Of a stretch of DNA of 64,000 nucleotides, positions 34,348-43,157 are shown piece by piece. Made by a program: the position numbers and the translations under genes. This DNA comes from JAGXQV01 sp041674485. GTDB lineage: Bacteria; Pseudomonadota; Gammaproteobacteria; Burkholderiales; Sulfuricellaceae. The stretch lies in contig JBAYVP010000003.1 in NCBI GenBank assembly GCA_041674485.1, positions 1-64,000 on the forward strand, in the 5' to 3' direction. Numbering within the stretch: the stretch's first letter is position 1; every line of letters starts with the position of its first letter. The notes beneath the pieces were generated by a model. That model did no database searches, had not been told where the DNA came from, and saw nothing but the letters and a program-made list of their open reading frames with translations.

Positions 34348-35397
34348 ATGGAAAAAATTCTAGACAAGAAGCAGATCGACGGCTGGGTTGCCGCGCTGAC
34401 TGCCAATTCACCAGATGAGTGGGAAGTTCATACCCCGGCACTGGAAGAGGGTATCTGGACCTATCAGCCGGCCAACGGCACGGTCAGGCTCGATCATCCC
34501 AACACCAAGCAGTCGCCCAAGGAGTTTGCCTTCCCGCAGCGCGAGATATTTTTCTCGTTCGAACAGATCAAGGGCGAAGCGCCGCGCCTGACGCAGATCA
34601 TGCCGAAGGAGCAGCGCCACGCGGTGTTCGGCGTGCGCCCGTGCGACGGGCGGGGCGTGCCGCGCATGGACAAGGTGTTCAACGACCATGTCGAAGATAA
34701 ATATTACACTTCGCGCCGCAAGAACATTGCCTACGTGGGCCTGGCCTGCAACAAGCCGCCCAGCCCGAACTGCTTCTGCCTGTCAGTCGGAGGCTCGCCG
34801 GTTTCGACCGACGGCCTCGACGTACAGATGACCGACCTGGGTGACCGCTACTTCGTGAAGGCTATTACCGAAACGGGCAAGGCGATGATGGCGGCAGGCG
34901 GGAAGATTTTTGCCGATCCGTCCGCCGCCGACCAGAAGCAGGTGAAGCAGACCCATGCCGATGCGGTGGCTTATCCGCAGCGCAAGATTAACGACCCGGA
35001 CGGCGCGCCGGCCAAGCTGAAGGCAAGTTTCAATTCGCCGCTGTGGGAAGAAATGGCGCGCGCCTGCATCGGCTGCGGCATATGCACGTTCCTGTGCCCG
35101 ACCTGCCATTGCTTCGACATCAACGACGAAGTGCACAACAAGGCACCGTTGAGCGGCCAGCGGGTGCGTACCTGGGACAACTGTCAGTTCCCCGATTTCA
35201 CCATGCACTCGTCCGGCCACAACCCGCGCGAGAACACCGGCGCGCGGCTGCGCCAGCGGGTCAACCACAAGTTTCAGTACTTCCACGAGAATTTCGGGAC
35301 GCATCAATGCACCGGTTGCGGTCGCTGCGTCAGCGAATGCCCGGTGGGTATCGATATCGTCACCGTCGTCAACAAGGTAACCGAACATGCCGGATAA
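34348..35397 (+). CDS. flxB: FlxB-like 4Fe-4S protein
   Basis: 349 residues resembling the beta subunit of sulfhydrogenase/NAD(P)-linked oxidoreductases (HydB/FlxB type). C-terminal half with two motifs, CIGCGICTFLCPTCHC (about 236-251) and CTGCGRCVSECP (about 324-335). The N-terminal half, ending near GVRPCDGRG, is a conserved non-cluster domain of this family. The stop lies inside the start of flxA (11-bp overlap), indicating a fixed partnership with that flavoprotein. Confidence 0.82.
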   Translation: MEKILDKKQIDGWVAALTANSPDEWEVHTPALEEGIWTYQPANGTVRLDHPNTKQSPKEFAFPQREIFFSFEQIKGEAPRLTQIMPKEQRHAVFGVRPCDGRGVPRMDKVFNDHVEDKYYTSRRKNIAYVGLACNKPPSPNCFCLSVGGSPVSTDGLDVQMTDLGDRYFVKAITETGKAMMAAGGKIFADPSAADQKQVKQTHADAVAYPQRKINDPDGAPAKLKASFNSPLWEEMARACIGCGICTFLCPTCHCFDINDEVHNKAPLSGQRVRTWDNCQFPDFTMHSSGHNPRENTGARLRQRVNHKFQYFHENFGTHQCTGCGRCVSECPVGIDIVTVVNKVTEHAG

Positions 35398-36211
35398 CAT
35401 CTATCTTCCGCAACTGGCCAGAGTCGCCTACATCAAAGAAGAGGTGGTAGGCGAGCGCTCCATTAAAACTTTCCGCGTCGAGCCCGTGGACGGCAAGCTG
35501 TTCGACCACGAGTGCGGCCAGTGCGCGATGCTGTCTATTTTCGGTCGCGGCGAATCGATGATTTCGATCGCCTCCTCGCCGCTGATCCGCGAATACAAGC
35601 AGTTCAGCATCATGCGCGTGGGGCGGGTGAGTTCCGCCTTCCATGAACTGGAAGTGGGCGATGTGATCGGTATCCGCGGCCCCTACGGCAACAGCTTTCC
35701 GGTGGACGACTGGCGCGGGAAAAATTTGTATTTCATCGGCGGCGGCTGCGGCCTGGCGCCGATCTGGCCGGTGATTACCACGGCGGTGGCGCAGCGCGCC
35801 AACTTCAAAAACATCACCGTGTTCTACGGCGGGCGCACCTCGCGCGACATCATGTATCGCACGGAACTCGAAAAGCTGCGCGAATCCGTCGATGTGCATT
35901 TGTCGATAGACAAGGCCGAGGAAGGTTGGAACGGCTACTGCGGTTTTGTCCCGGCAGCCGTGATGGACAAGGACCCGATACCCGACAACGCCATCGCGAT
36001 TACCTGCGGGCCGCCGATCATGATCAAATTCGTGATTCAGAACTTGAACAATCTCGGCTTCAAGGACGAGCAGATCTACACGACCATCGAGAACAAGATG
36101 AAATGCGGCATCGGAAAATGCGGCCGCTGCAACGTCGGCAAAGACTATGTGTGCGTCAAGGGTCCGGTCTATTCGTGGGCGGTGCTGAAAAACCTGCCTG
36201 CGGAATATTAA
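35387..36211 (+). CDS. flxA: FlxA-like FAD/NAD-binding oxidoreductase
   Basis: 274 residues of the ferredoxin-NADP reductase superfamily: an FAD-binding barrel with GRGESMISIASSP, the NAD-binding GGGCGLAPIWPVI loop (about 119-131), the CGPPIMIKFVI motif, and a C-terminal [2Fe-2S] site CGIGKCGRCNVG ... C. This is the HydG/FlxA layout, the entry point for NADH electrons. With FlxB, FlxC and FlxD it would deliver electrons to HdrA. The NADH rather than NADPH preference is inferred from Flx homology, not read from a decisive residue. Confidence 0.85.
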   Translation: MPDNIYLPQLARVAYIKEEVVGERSIKTFRVEPVDGKLFDHECGQCAMLSIFGRGESMISIASSPLIREYKQFSIMRVGRVSSAFHELEVGDVIGIRGPYGNSFPVDDWRGKNLYFIGGGCGLAPIWPVITTAVAQRANFKNITVFYGGRTSRDIMYRTELEKLRESVDVHLSIDKAEEGWNGYCGFVPAAVMDKDPIPDNAIAITCGPPIMIKFVIQNLNNLGFKDEQIYTTIENKMKCGIGKCGRCNVGKDYVCVKGPVYSWAVLKNLPAEY

Positions 36212-36213
36212 CA

Positions 36214-36390
36214 GTAGGGTGCTCGAAAATAACCACAACGTCAGTCCCTTCCCCCTGGAAGGGGGAAGGTTAGGATGGGGGTGGAAGGGTGGAATCATCG
36301 CAAAGTGTCTTTAATACCCCACCTTTCTACCCCCATCCCGGCCCCCTGGAAGGGGGAAGGAGAAAAGTGGCAGTGCCTTAGTAGTTACAA
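36214..36390. repeat. Degenerate family-3 repeat, two inverted halves, before aclB
   Basis: Contains GTGCTCGAAAATAACCACAACG, then two CCCTTCCCCCTGGAAGGGGG-like hairpins (about 36247-36270 and 36339-36361) and ends CCTTAGTAGTTAC, a decayed form of ACCTGAGTAGTT. It looks like two elements inserted together between flxA and aclB. Confidence 0.7.
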
Positions 36391-36418
36391 ATTTGATAAT
36401 AAAAGAGGTAATGAAGTT

Positions 36419-37699
36419 ATGAATATCAGTGGAATGCTCCATGGAGCAGGGCTGCTCAAGATCGTCGATTTTCCGGCCTCCGAAGTACTCGGGCCGGAAG
36501 CCAGCGAACACGATATCCACAGCCTGATCGAAAAGTGTGGCTCGGTCTTCGTCAAGCCCATCTTCAAGGGCGGCATCGGCAAGAAAGGCAAGTCCGGGCT
36601 GATCGGGCGCGCCAGCGATCTGAAGTCGGCATTGGCCGAGAAAGAGCGCCTGTACTTTGCCGAATACAAAGTTGGCGAGGTCATGTACAAGTCGCGCGGG
36701 GTCACCTTCGAGGGTGCCGTTCCGGCCAAGCACGAGATTTATTTTTCGATCACCGATTCGACCCGCTACCGCGCGCCGGTCATGACGCTCACCCATCACG
36801 GCGGTATGGACATCGAGGAGTTGGACAAGACCCAGATCATCGAAGTCCCGTTCGACCCGCTGACCGGGCTCAAGTCCTTCATCGTTTCCAATGCGCTGTC
36901 CGATCTGGGCGCGCCGCGCGAGATTGTGTCGCCGCTGGTGCAGCATCTGCCGAAGCTGTGGGATCTGTACCACCACTACGGCATGTCCACGCTGGAACTC
37001 AACCCGATCCGCATGATGGAAGGCAGATCCGGCTCGCTGATTCCGGTAGCCTGCGACTTCAAGTGCGGCTTCGATCGCGATGATCCGCGCATGAACCGTT
37101 TGAACCTGCCGGTCGATCTTTTCGTTACCGAGGCCAACGATTTCGAACAGGAGATCAACGAGCTGCGCACCTATCAGGGGCAGAGCGACGTTTACGTGAT
37201 CAACGACAAGGGCACTATCCTCGCCCCAACCTTTGGCGGCGGCGCGAATTCGCTGGTCACCGAAGTGCTGGGCAACGACGCCATCATCTCTTCCGACTTC
37301 GGCGGCAACCCGCCCTACGAGAAGATGTACGAAGTGATGCGCATCTCCCTCAAGTATTATCTCAAGCAGTCGAATGTGCTGTTCATCATCGGCGGCAAGG
37401 CCAACAACACCGACATCTTTGTCACGTTCCGCGCGATGGCCGACGCGCTGCGCGATTATTTCAGCGAACACGGCCCGACGCCGCTGTATGTGGTGATCGG
37501 TCGCGGCGGCCCCAACGTGATACGCGGCATGGGCGTGTTCAAGGATGTGTGCGATTCGTTGCGCATCCCCTACCGGATTTTCGGCTTCGACTCCGCGATG
37601 ACCGACGTGGTGAATTACGCGCAGGAAGCGGATCGCTGGATGAAGAGCGGCGGTCGCGCCGAAGTGGCGAAATTGCTGGGCCTGCCAGCCGACGCGTGA
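36419..37699 (+). CDS. aclB: ATP-citrate lyase small (ATP-grasp) subunit
   Basis: 426 residues corresponding to the N-terminal part of human ACLY: an ATP-grasp region (SVFVKPIFKGGIGKKGKSG at about 37-55; STLELNPIRM metal/ATP site near 190) and the citrate-binding domain with GGGANSLVTEVLG and SSDFGGNPPYEKM. It supplies the ATP-dependent citryl-phosphate chemistry. AGAGG precedes the ATG. Together with the large subunit it cleaves citrate to acetyl-CoA and oxaloacetate, the hallmark step of the reductive TCA cycle. Repeats flank it on both sides, so separate acquisition or shuffling is possible. Confidence 0.92.
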   Translation: MNISGMLHGAGLLKIVDFPASEVLGPEASEHDIHSLIEKCGSVFVKPIFKGGIGKKGKSGLIGRASDLKSALAEKERLYFAEYKVGEVMYKSRGVTFEGAVPAKHEIYFSITDSTRYRAPVMTLTHHGGMDIEELDKTQIIEVPFDPLTGLKSFIVSNALSDLGAPREIVSPLVQHLPKLWDLYHHYGMSTLELNPIRMMEGRSGSLIPVACDFKCGFDRDDPRMNRLNLPVDLFVTEANDFEQEINELRTYQGQSDVYVINDKGTILAPTFGGGANSLVTEVLGNDAIISSDFGGNPPYEKMYEVMRISLKYYLKQSNVLFIIGGKANNTDIFVTFRAMADALRDYFSEHGPTPLYVVIGRGGPNVIRGMGVFKDVCDSLRIPYRIFGFDSAMTDVVNYAQEADRWMKSGGRAEVAKLLGLPADA

Positions 37700-37704
37700 T
37701 ATGC

Positions 37705-37787
37705 GTAGGGTGGGCACGTCGTTTGTGTCCACGCGCCTACCAACGATTAAATCTGTCAGCGTGGGCACAAAAACGTGCCCACCCTAC
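37705..37787. repeat. REP-like pair between aclB and aclA
   Basis: Opens GTAGGGTGGGCACGTC and closes CACGTGCCCACCCTAC-like (AACGTGCCCACCCTAC); inverted 16-bp arms with a different core from the GTCGGGTTA family but the same GTAG head. Confidence 0.75.
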
Positions 37788-37816
37788 GAATTGAATAATT
37801 AGCAAAGGTGAATGCA

Positions 37817-40519
37817 ATGAGAAAGCCTGGTATCGAGAGTTTTAAATATTTTGTCGGCATCCGCTCTCTGGCCGATATTGCGACCCGCGAGGATCGCATC
37901 TGCGTGCTCAACATCATGGGCAACGAATCGCGTGCCGTGACCCCGGTCAGCCACGCCTATTCGGGAGGCAACATCGTGTTCGGCACCTCCCCCGGTCGCC
38001 GCGGGCAAGTGCTGGAGACGCCAGCAGGCAACATCCCCGTTTACAACAACGTGCGCGAAGGCATGGAGGCCGGGCACAAATTCAACGTCGGCGTGGTCTA
38101 CCTGCCGCCCTCCGCCGTGCGCGATGGCGTCGCCGAACTGATCCGCATCAACCCCGATGTCGAAAAGGTCATCATCCTCACCGAGAAAATATCGGTGCAC
38201 GATTCCCGCGAGATACGCGCGCTCGGCCAGCAGCGCGGCGTGGATATTTTCGGTGGCAACTGTCTGGGTGTGGCGGATTCCTGGAACAATGTGCGCATCG
38301 GCGGTGCGCTGGGCGGCGACAACCCTGCGGAGACTTTGCGCAAGGGCTCGGTCGCGATCTTTTCCAATTCCGGCAATTTCACCACCACCATCGCCAACTA
38401 TTTGTCGATCGGCGGATGGGGAACGACGACGCTGGTTTCCAGCGGCAAGGACATCTACATCAACTACGCCGCCCCGGAGTTCGCCTTCGCCATGGCGAAT
38501 GATTCGCGCACCAAGGCGGCGGTGCTGTATTCCGAGCCGGGCGGTTACTACGAACAGAATGTCGTCTTTGAAAAGCCGGTGGTAGCCTGTGTGGTCGGTC
38601 GCTGGAAGGCGAACCTGACACGCGCCGTGGGTCATGCCGGCGCCATTGCCGGATCGGGCGACGATGCGCGTGCCAAGGAAAAATGGTTCATGGACAAATT
38701 CGGGGTGAGCGACCTGTTCACGCCGGAGAATCCGGTGTGTTCAAAAAAAGGCGCGGTGGTCACCAATATTTCCCACATCCCGCTGGCGCTGACCGCGGTG
38801 ATGAAACTGAATGGCATCGAGAAAGATTTCGCGCCGGAAGGCAATCTGGAACTGAAGCCATGGTTCGGCGACGACCAGGGGTTGAAGCTTCCCGCCGCGT
38901 TGAGCATTCCCGTGGTCACGGCGATGTCGCCCTACGACGTACAGATCACCGAGCTGCTCAAAAACGTCGGCGCGATTTTCCCGCGCCAGTCGATGAAAGA
39001 CTGCTCGGGAAGCTCGGTGATGGATGCCAAGACCCAGGTCACCAAGGTCAACAACATCTCCATCCTGGACACTGCCAAGCAGCCGCTGGAATCCAACCTG
39101 TGCATGGCGCTGGTGCGCGAGCTCAACGACGCCAACGACAACGCCCTGTTCAATATCGCGGTGGCGGCGCGGGTCAACCTGCACGGCGAAGCCATGCTGG
39201 CCGCCGCCGATGCGGCGCGCGAAGCGGGCAACTCCCCCAACACGGCGATCAGCGCGGCAGTCGCGCTGCTCGGGCCGAAACGCATCGACGCGGCACGCAA
39301 GGCCGCCGACACGCTGGTCGAACTGTTTGCCCACTCCGGCTTGCTGACCGGCGACGACGAGCAGGCCAAAATCAATCCCGCCACGGCTACCCCGGAACAA
39401 CTCGCCACCTTGCTGGGCAAAGCGCCGGACGCGCAAGCCGAAGCGATGCTCAAGGCCTTCGACAAGCGCGGCTGCAAGTCGGTGTTCGTGCGTTACCTGC
39501 GCAGCCTGAACGGCCATCCGAGCACGGATGCGGTAGTCGCCGCACTGACCACGACCATCGCATGGGAACCGCTGATCCGCAAGCGTATCTCCAAGCTGAC
39601 CGTGCGCAACATGCCCTGGTATACACACCTGTTCTCGGCCATCATCGGCGCATCGACCGATAGCAAGAACCATCAGCCGGGAAAATTCTGGGGCATCAGC
39701 AACGAAGAAATGCTGGAGTCCTGGACCACTACCCAGTTGGCCTACCTCTCCCTGTTGGGCGAGCGCCCGACGGAGGCGAGCCTGTTCCCGTTCCAGGTCA
39801 TGCTGGGACTGATTATCTCCAACGGCGTCGGCACCATTTCGGCGCAGGGCTGCAAGGGCGCGGTATCCGCCGACGGACCGGAATCGCCGGAGCGCGTACA
39901 GATCAACAAGGGCATGATCGGCTTCCTGACCCACACCGGTTTCGCCCACGGCGGCAACGGCTACGAAGGCATCCAGTTCCTGATCGAGAGCTTCAAGGGC
40001 ACGCCCTTGGCCGATGCCAGCACCGCCAATCACGGCCTCGACCTCAAGGCGATGGCGACGGAATTTGCGCTGGCCTTCAACAAGGAAAAGAAATCCAACA
40101 AGGCGCTCGGCGTGCCGGTTCGCAGCATCCCAGGCGTCAACCATCCGGTGTTCAAGGGGCAATCGGTCAACTATGATCCACGCGAGGTTTACATCGCCGA
40201 TCTGTTCGCCGAACGCGGCGAGAAAAACATTTTCCACGACTATTACCGGACGCTGGTACAGGCCCTGTACGACAACGGTGTGACCAGCAACGTATTCTGC
40301 GTCAACATCGACGCCATCATCGCCGCGATGCTGCTGAAGCTCCTGTGGTCGCGCTACCGCAAGGGCGAGTTCAGCGAAAGCTCGATGGAAATGGCGGCGT
40401 TCACCGCCTTCCTGTTCGGCCGCATGGCCGGATGCGCGGGCGAAATCGACGACCACATCAACCGTGGCCGCAACATGGACACCCGCACTCCGGCCTCGCA
40501 GTGCAGCCACGTTTCGTAG
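37817..40519 (+). CDS. aclA: ATP-citrate lyase large subunit
   Basis: 900 residues, larger than the roughly 600-residue Chlorobium AclA. N-terminal CoA-binding/ligase domain with SNSGNFTTTIANYL and the phospho-His H273 in AVGHAGAIAGSGDD; C-terminal citrate synthase-like domain (about 600-900) with HTGFAHGGNGYEG and FCVNIDAIIAAML. Between them (about 410-610) lies an Ala-rich helical insertion absent from short forms. The ATG at 37817 has AAAGG eight bases upstream; a GTG at 37808 is less likely. Larger ACL subunits were described in Magnetococcus and the Riftia symbiont; membership of that type is inferred. Confidence 0.92.
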   Translation: MRKPGIESFKYFVGIRSLADIATREDRICVLNIMGNESRAVTPVSHAYSGGNIVFGTSPGRRGQVLETPAGNIPVYNNVREGMEAGHKFNVGVVYLPPSAVRDGVAELIRINPDVEKVIILTEKISVHDSREIRALGQQRGVDIFGGNCLGVADSWNNVRIGGALGGDNPAETLRKGSVAIFSNSGNFTTTIANYLSIGGWGTTTLVSSGKDIYINYAAPEFAFAMANDSRTKAAVLYSEPGGYYEQNVVFEKPVVACVVGRWKANLTRAVGHAGAIAGSGDDARAKEKWFMDKFGVSDLFTPENPVCSKKGAVVTNISHIPLALTAVMKLNGIEKDFAPEGNLELKPWFGDDQGLKLPAALSIPVVTAMSPYDVQITELLKNVGAIFPRQSMKDCSGSSVMDAKTQVTKVNNISILDTAKQPLESNLCMALVRELNDANDNALFNIAVAARVNLHGEAMLAAADAAREAGNSPNTAISAAVALLGPKRIDAARKAADTLVELFAHSGLLTGDDEQAKINPATATPEQLATLLGKAPDAQAEAMLKAFDKRGCKSVFVRYLRSLNGHPSTDAVVAALTTTIAWEPLIRKRISKLTVRNMPWYTHLFSAIIGASTDSKNHQPGKFWGISNEEMLESWTTTQLAYLSLLGERPTEASLFPFQVMLGLIISNGVGTISAQGCKGAVSADGPESPERVQINKGMIGFLTHTGFAHGGNGYEGIQFLIESFKGTPLADASTANHGLDLKAMATEFALAFNKEKKSNKALGVPVRSIPGVNHPVFKGQSVNYDPREVYIADLFAERGEKNIFHDYYRTLVQALYDNGVTSNVFCVNIDAIIAAMLLKLLWSRYRKGEFSESSMEMAAFTAFLFGRMAGCAGEIDDHINRGRNMDTRTPASQCSHVS

Positions 40520-40562
40520 CAAGCTGAACAAGCAACCTACCCTCGCAATGGGCAGGTTTGGG

Positions 40563-40595
40563 ATGGGGATGGGTTTGTTACCATCCCCATTTTTT
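40563..40595 (+). terminator. Intrinsic terminator after aclA
   Basis: Perfect 10-bp stem ATGGGGATGG / CCATCCCCAT (40563-40572 with 40581-40590), eight-base loop, then a run of T. Marks the end of the reductive TCA operon. Confidence 0.9.
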
Positions 40596-40958
40596 CGTCC
40601 AGAAAAGAAACCTTGAACTTGGAAAACACAGTTGAACGATGCCCGTCTCCTTCGATAAGGTTTACCGCCATAAACAATGCCTGGTGACAGTGCGGCATCG
40701 CCGAATAAGGCCGACAACTTGCGCAGTGCTGTCGCACAATTGGCGCTGAAAGTTGCGCCGGATTTTATTTATTGGGCAGGCTACGGGGAGAATTTTGGCA
40801 TCGAGGCGCTCAAGCGATTGCGGTCAGGCATGCGCGCCTCATTCATGCATTGCAAAAAGCCACTTGATACAGTTCGCGCGAAAGCGGATTGCAATTTATT
40901 CGCAGGTTAGTTGCTGTGGTTTTTTATAACTGATTGATTAATTGTGTTAAGCAAGCAC
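40596..40958. other. Gap between the reductive TCA and sulfur clusters
   Basis: A 77-codon open frame (40677-40910) exists but has no recognisable family, no good ribosome-binding site and an unremarkable codon pattern, so it is not called as a gene. Nothing else was recognised. Confidence 0.4.
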
Positions 40959-40974
40959 TGGCATGGCTTGTGCT
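40959..40974 (+). promoter_or_regulatory. Sigma54 (-24/-12) promoter before tusA
   Basis: TGGCAT-N5-GTGCT with GG and GC exactly ten bases apart, as in the consensus TGGCAC-N5-TTGC; two positions deviate. It lies 40 bp before the tusA start. An NtrC-type activator gene lies 10 kb downstream in the same functional block. Confidence 0.6.
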
Positions 40975-41013
40975 TCGCTAAACTCGACTACTCAAGTATG
41001 TAGCGAGGAAATC

Positions 41014-41334
41014 ATGGAGTGGTTGACCGGGTTGTTTGGTCGTGGTGACAAGCATGAGCCGTCACTGGCGCGGGAGGAAGATTTGCCCGGCATTGGCCGG
41101 GTGCATGTGGCTTGTGTGATCGACTGCATGGGGGCAGTATGTCCTCGACCGCAGTTGCTGATCATAAAAATACTTGCACAGGTCGGCGAGGGGGATGTAG
41201 TCGAGATTGTGTCCGATAACCCCGCAGCGGTGGAGGCGTTTCCTTTTTTGGCGGAAGCTTTGCTTTGCTCGCACTTGTTGACGCTGCGGGAGCGGGATTG
41301 CTGGCGGCTTTATTTACGCAAGGGGTTTGCGTGA
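41014..41334 (+). CDS. tusA: TusA-family sulfurtransferase (N-terminally extended)
   Basis: 106 residues. A short N-terminal extension (MEWLTGLFGRGDKHEPS) precedes a TusA domain whose Cys-Pro-x-Pro motif CPRPQ has the sulfur-carrying Cys at 43. TusA proteins pass persulfide sulfur (and in some systems selenium) between partners in the cytoplasm. GAGG precedes the ATG. It heads a run with a YeeE/YedE permease, a second TusA and DsrE-like proteins, all on one strand. Confidence 0.85.
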   Translation: MEWLTGLFGRGDKHEPSLAREEDLPGIGRVHVACVIDCMGAVCPRPQLLIIKILAQVGEGDVVEIVSDNPAAVEAFPFLAEALLCSHLLTLRERDCWRLYLRKGFA

Positions 41335-41388
41335 AACAAGGGATGTGCAGTTCAATAGTGACTGACGAATAGAAGGGCATGGAGATTT

Positions 41389-42843
41389 ATGACCGTGAAT
41401 GCGAAGGCAGCCACAATGGGCAATGCAAGCTGGATGGGCCAGCATCGCCACAAGCTATACTCGGCAGCCATTTTGCTGGCTGTTGCAGCGGGTTCGTTGT
41501 GTGCGTTGTCTATCGATACGCGCTTTCTGTATTTGCTCGTCTACGTGTGGTTTGGTGTGGCTTACGGCATTCTTTTGCAATATGGCCGTTTTTGCATGGC
41601 AGCGGCGGTGAGGGACTTGTTCGCTGTGAGAGTGCCGCGCATGGCGGTCGGCATGATGATTGCAGTTGCCCTTTATGCGCTTATTGCCGCGCTGGTTACA
41701 CTGAGCGGTTACAGCACCTTTCACGCGCATTCGCTCGGCTGGCATGTCCTGATTGGCGGCCTTGTTTTCGGGTTCGGATTTGTCTTTACCGGGGGGTGCG
41801 CTTCGGGTTCGCTTTACAAGGCGGGCGAGGGCAACCTCAACTCGGCGCTGGTCATTTTTTCCATTTCGTTTTCCCAGGCACTGGTCGTTACGGGTGGTGG
41901 CTGGCTGGACGGATTAACGCCAGCGGCATGGACCGAATCCGCTGCCGCCAAAGATATGCCGGAATCGCTGACGGTTACCCAGGGTTGGTTCGACCTGTTT
42001 ACCGCCGGTTATATCTGGGACTTGAAAGGGCAGACCCTGGCCGAGTCCATGGGCGTGGCAGAATCAGTCGCAGCAACCCTGTTCGTCAACACTTTTCTGA
42101 ATGCTATCCTGCCCGTGCTGGCAATACTGGTCGCGCTGTACGTTTTTTATTATCGCAAGGGTTACTTGCGCAAGAGCGGCAAAACCAATCTTGCTTTCTC
42201 CGATGAACTGACCGGCATGTGGTCCATGTGCATCAGTTCCAAAAATACCGCCATCGCCGGCGCTGGTCTGGGTGTCTTGGCGGGTCTGCACATGTGGGTG
42301 ACCGGCGTGTTGCGCGAGTACTATGACATATTCAACTTCGGCGAGCTGCTTACCGCCATGGGTTACACCCAGGGCCTGTCGATTCAGGACACCGTATTTG
42401 ACCCCGGTTACTGGTATATCACCACCCAGGAGGCGCAATGGGGCGGATGGGTGCTGGACAAGCTCGGGTTCAGCATGATGGACAGTATTTTCTTCGGTTT
42501 GGATAACGGGCTGCCCAATCCTCTGCTGAATGCGCCCGGCTTTATGTCGATCGGGATTATTCTGGGCGCCGCCATGCTGGCGCTGGCCCGGCGCGAGTTC
42601 AAGTGGAAATTCCCTACCCTGGAAACGGCTGCCTTCGCAATCGCCGGCGGTATCTTCATGGGCATCGGCGCGCGCCTGGCAATGGGCTGCAACATCGGCG
42701 CTTTTTTTGCTACAGTGACCAACGGCGACCCCAGTGGCTGGATATTCCTGCTCGGCATGGTGGGAGGAGGGTATGTGGGCGTGAAAGTATTCACCCGCTG
42801 GATGGACTGGAAGATGTCGCGCGAAGGTGGCTGCGGCCTGTGA
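41389..42843 (+). CDS. YeeE/YedE-family sulfur-compound transporter
   Basis: A 484-residue polytopic membrane protein with about ten to twelve helices in two related halves. Conserved Cys positions of the family are visible: C69 in YGRFCMAAAVRD, C137 in FTGGCASGSLYKAG and C434 in LAMGCNIGAFF. Family members take up thiosulfate by Cys relay; others (YedE/FdhT) are linked to selenium supply. Flanked by two tusA genes, the usual partner. The solute here (thiosulfate, sulfane sulfur or a selenium compound) cannot be read from the sequence. Confidence 0.88.
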   Translation: MTVNAKAATMGNASWMGQHRHKLYSAAILLAVAAGSLCALSIDTRFLYLLVYVWFGVAYGILLQYGRFCMAAAVRDLFAVRVPRMAVGMMIAVALYALIAALVTLSGYSTFHAHSLGWHVLIGGLVFGFGFVFTGGCASGSLYKAGEGNLNSALVIFSISFSQALVVTGGGWLDGLTPAAWTESAAAKDMPESLTVTQGWFDLFTAGYIWDLKGQTLAESMGVAESVAATLFVNTFLNAILPVLAILVALYVFYYRKGYLRKSGKTNLAFSDELTGMWSMCISSKNTAIAGAGLGVLAGLHMWVTGVLREYYDIFNFGELLTAMGYTQGLSIQDTVFDPGYWYITTQEAQWGGWVLDKLGFSMMDSIFFGLDNGLPNPLLNAPGFMSIGIILGAAMLALARREFKWKFPTLETAAFAIAGGIFMGIGARLAMGCNIGAFFATVTNGDPSGWIFLLGMVGGGYVGVKVFTRWMDWKMSREGGCGL

Positions 42844-42902
42844 TGCGGCGACGCTGGCAATTGCGGCGGCATCGGCAATAATGAATCAAAAGGAGAGTTA
42901 AG

Positions 42903-43154
42903 ATGGCAATGAGTTTTCAGCAGACCGGTGATGGCGAATGGCGGCTTGACGTGACCGGCTATTCCTGCCCGCACCCGCAAATGTACACGAAGAAAGCGCT
43001 GCAAAAGCTGGAGAGCGGTAACGTGTTGACCCTGGTGTTCGATAATCCATCTTCGGGTGAGTCTATCGTGGCAATGTGCGAATCAGAGGGCAACGATGTG
43101 TTCGAGCGCGATGATGAGGGCGGCAATTTTGTTTGGAAAATCAGGAAGACTTGA
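42903..43154 (+). CDS. TusA-family sulfur carrier, second copy
   Basis: 83 residues, a minimal TusA fold with the motif YSCPHPQMYTKKAL; the carrier Cys is residue 22. It follows the permease closely and precedes a DsrE-like gene by three bases. In YeeE-TusA pairs the carrier accepts sulfur delivered by the transporter. Differs from the first TusA (His in place of Arg in the CPxP motif), so the two probably serve different partners. Confidence 0.87.
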   Translation: MAMSFQQTGDGEWRLDVTGYSCPHPQMYTKKALQKLESGNVLTLVFDNPSSGESIVAMCESEGNDVFERDDEGGNFVWKIRKT

Positions 43155-43157
43155 CCG

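Noticed and set aside
38741..40717. Very long minus-strand open frame (658 codons) antisense to aclA
   Set aside because: It is a GC-rich antisense shadow of a clearly homologous gene, with His/Arg/Gln-rich low-complexity translation and no family resemblance.
40677..40910. 77-codon plus-strand open frame in the gap after the reductive TCA operon
   Set aside because: No convincing ribosome-binding site, no recognised family, and it follows a strong terminator without a visible promoter.
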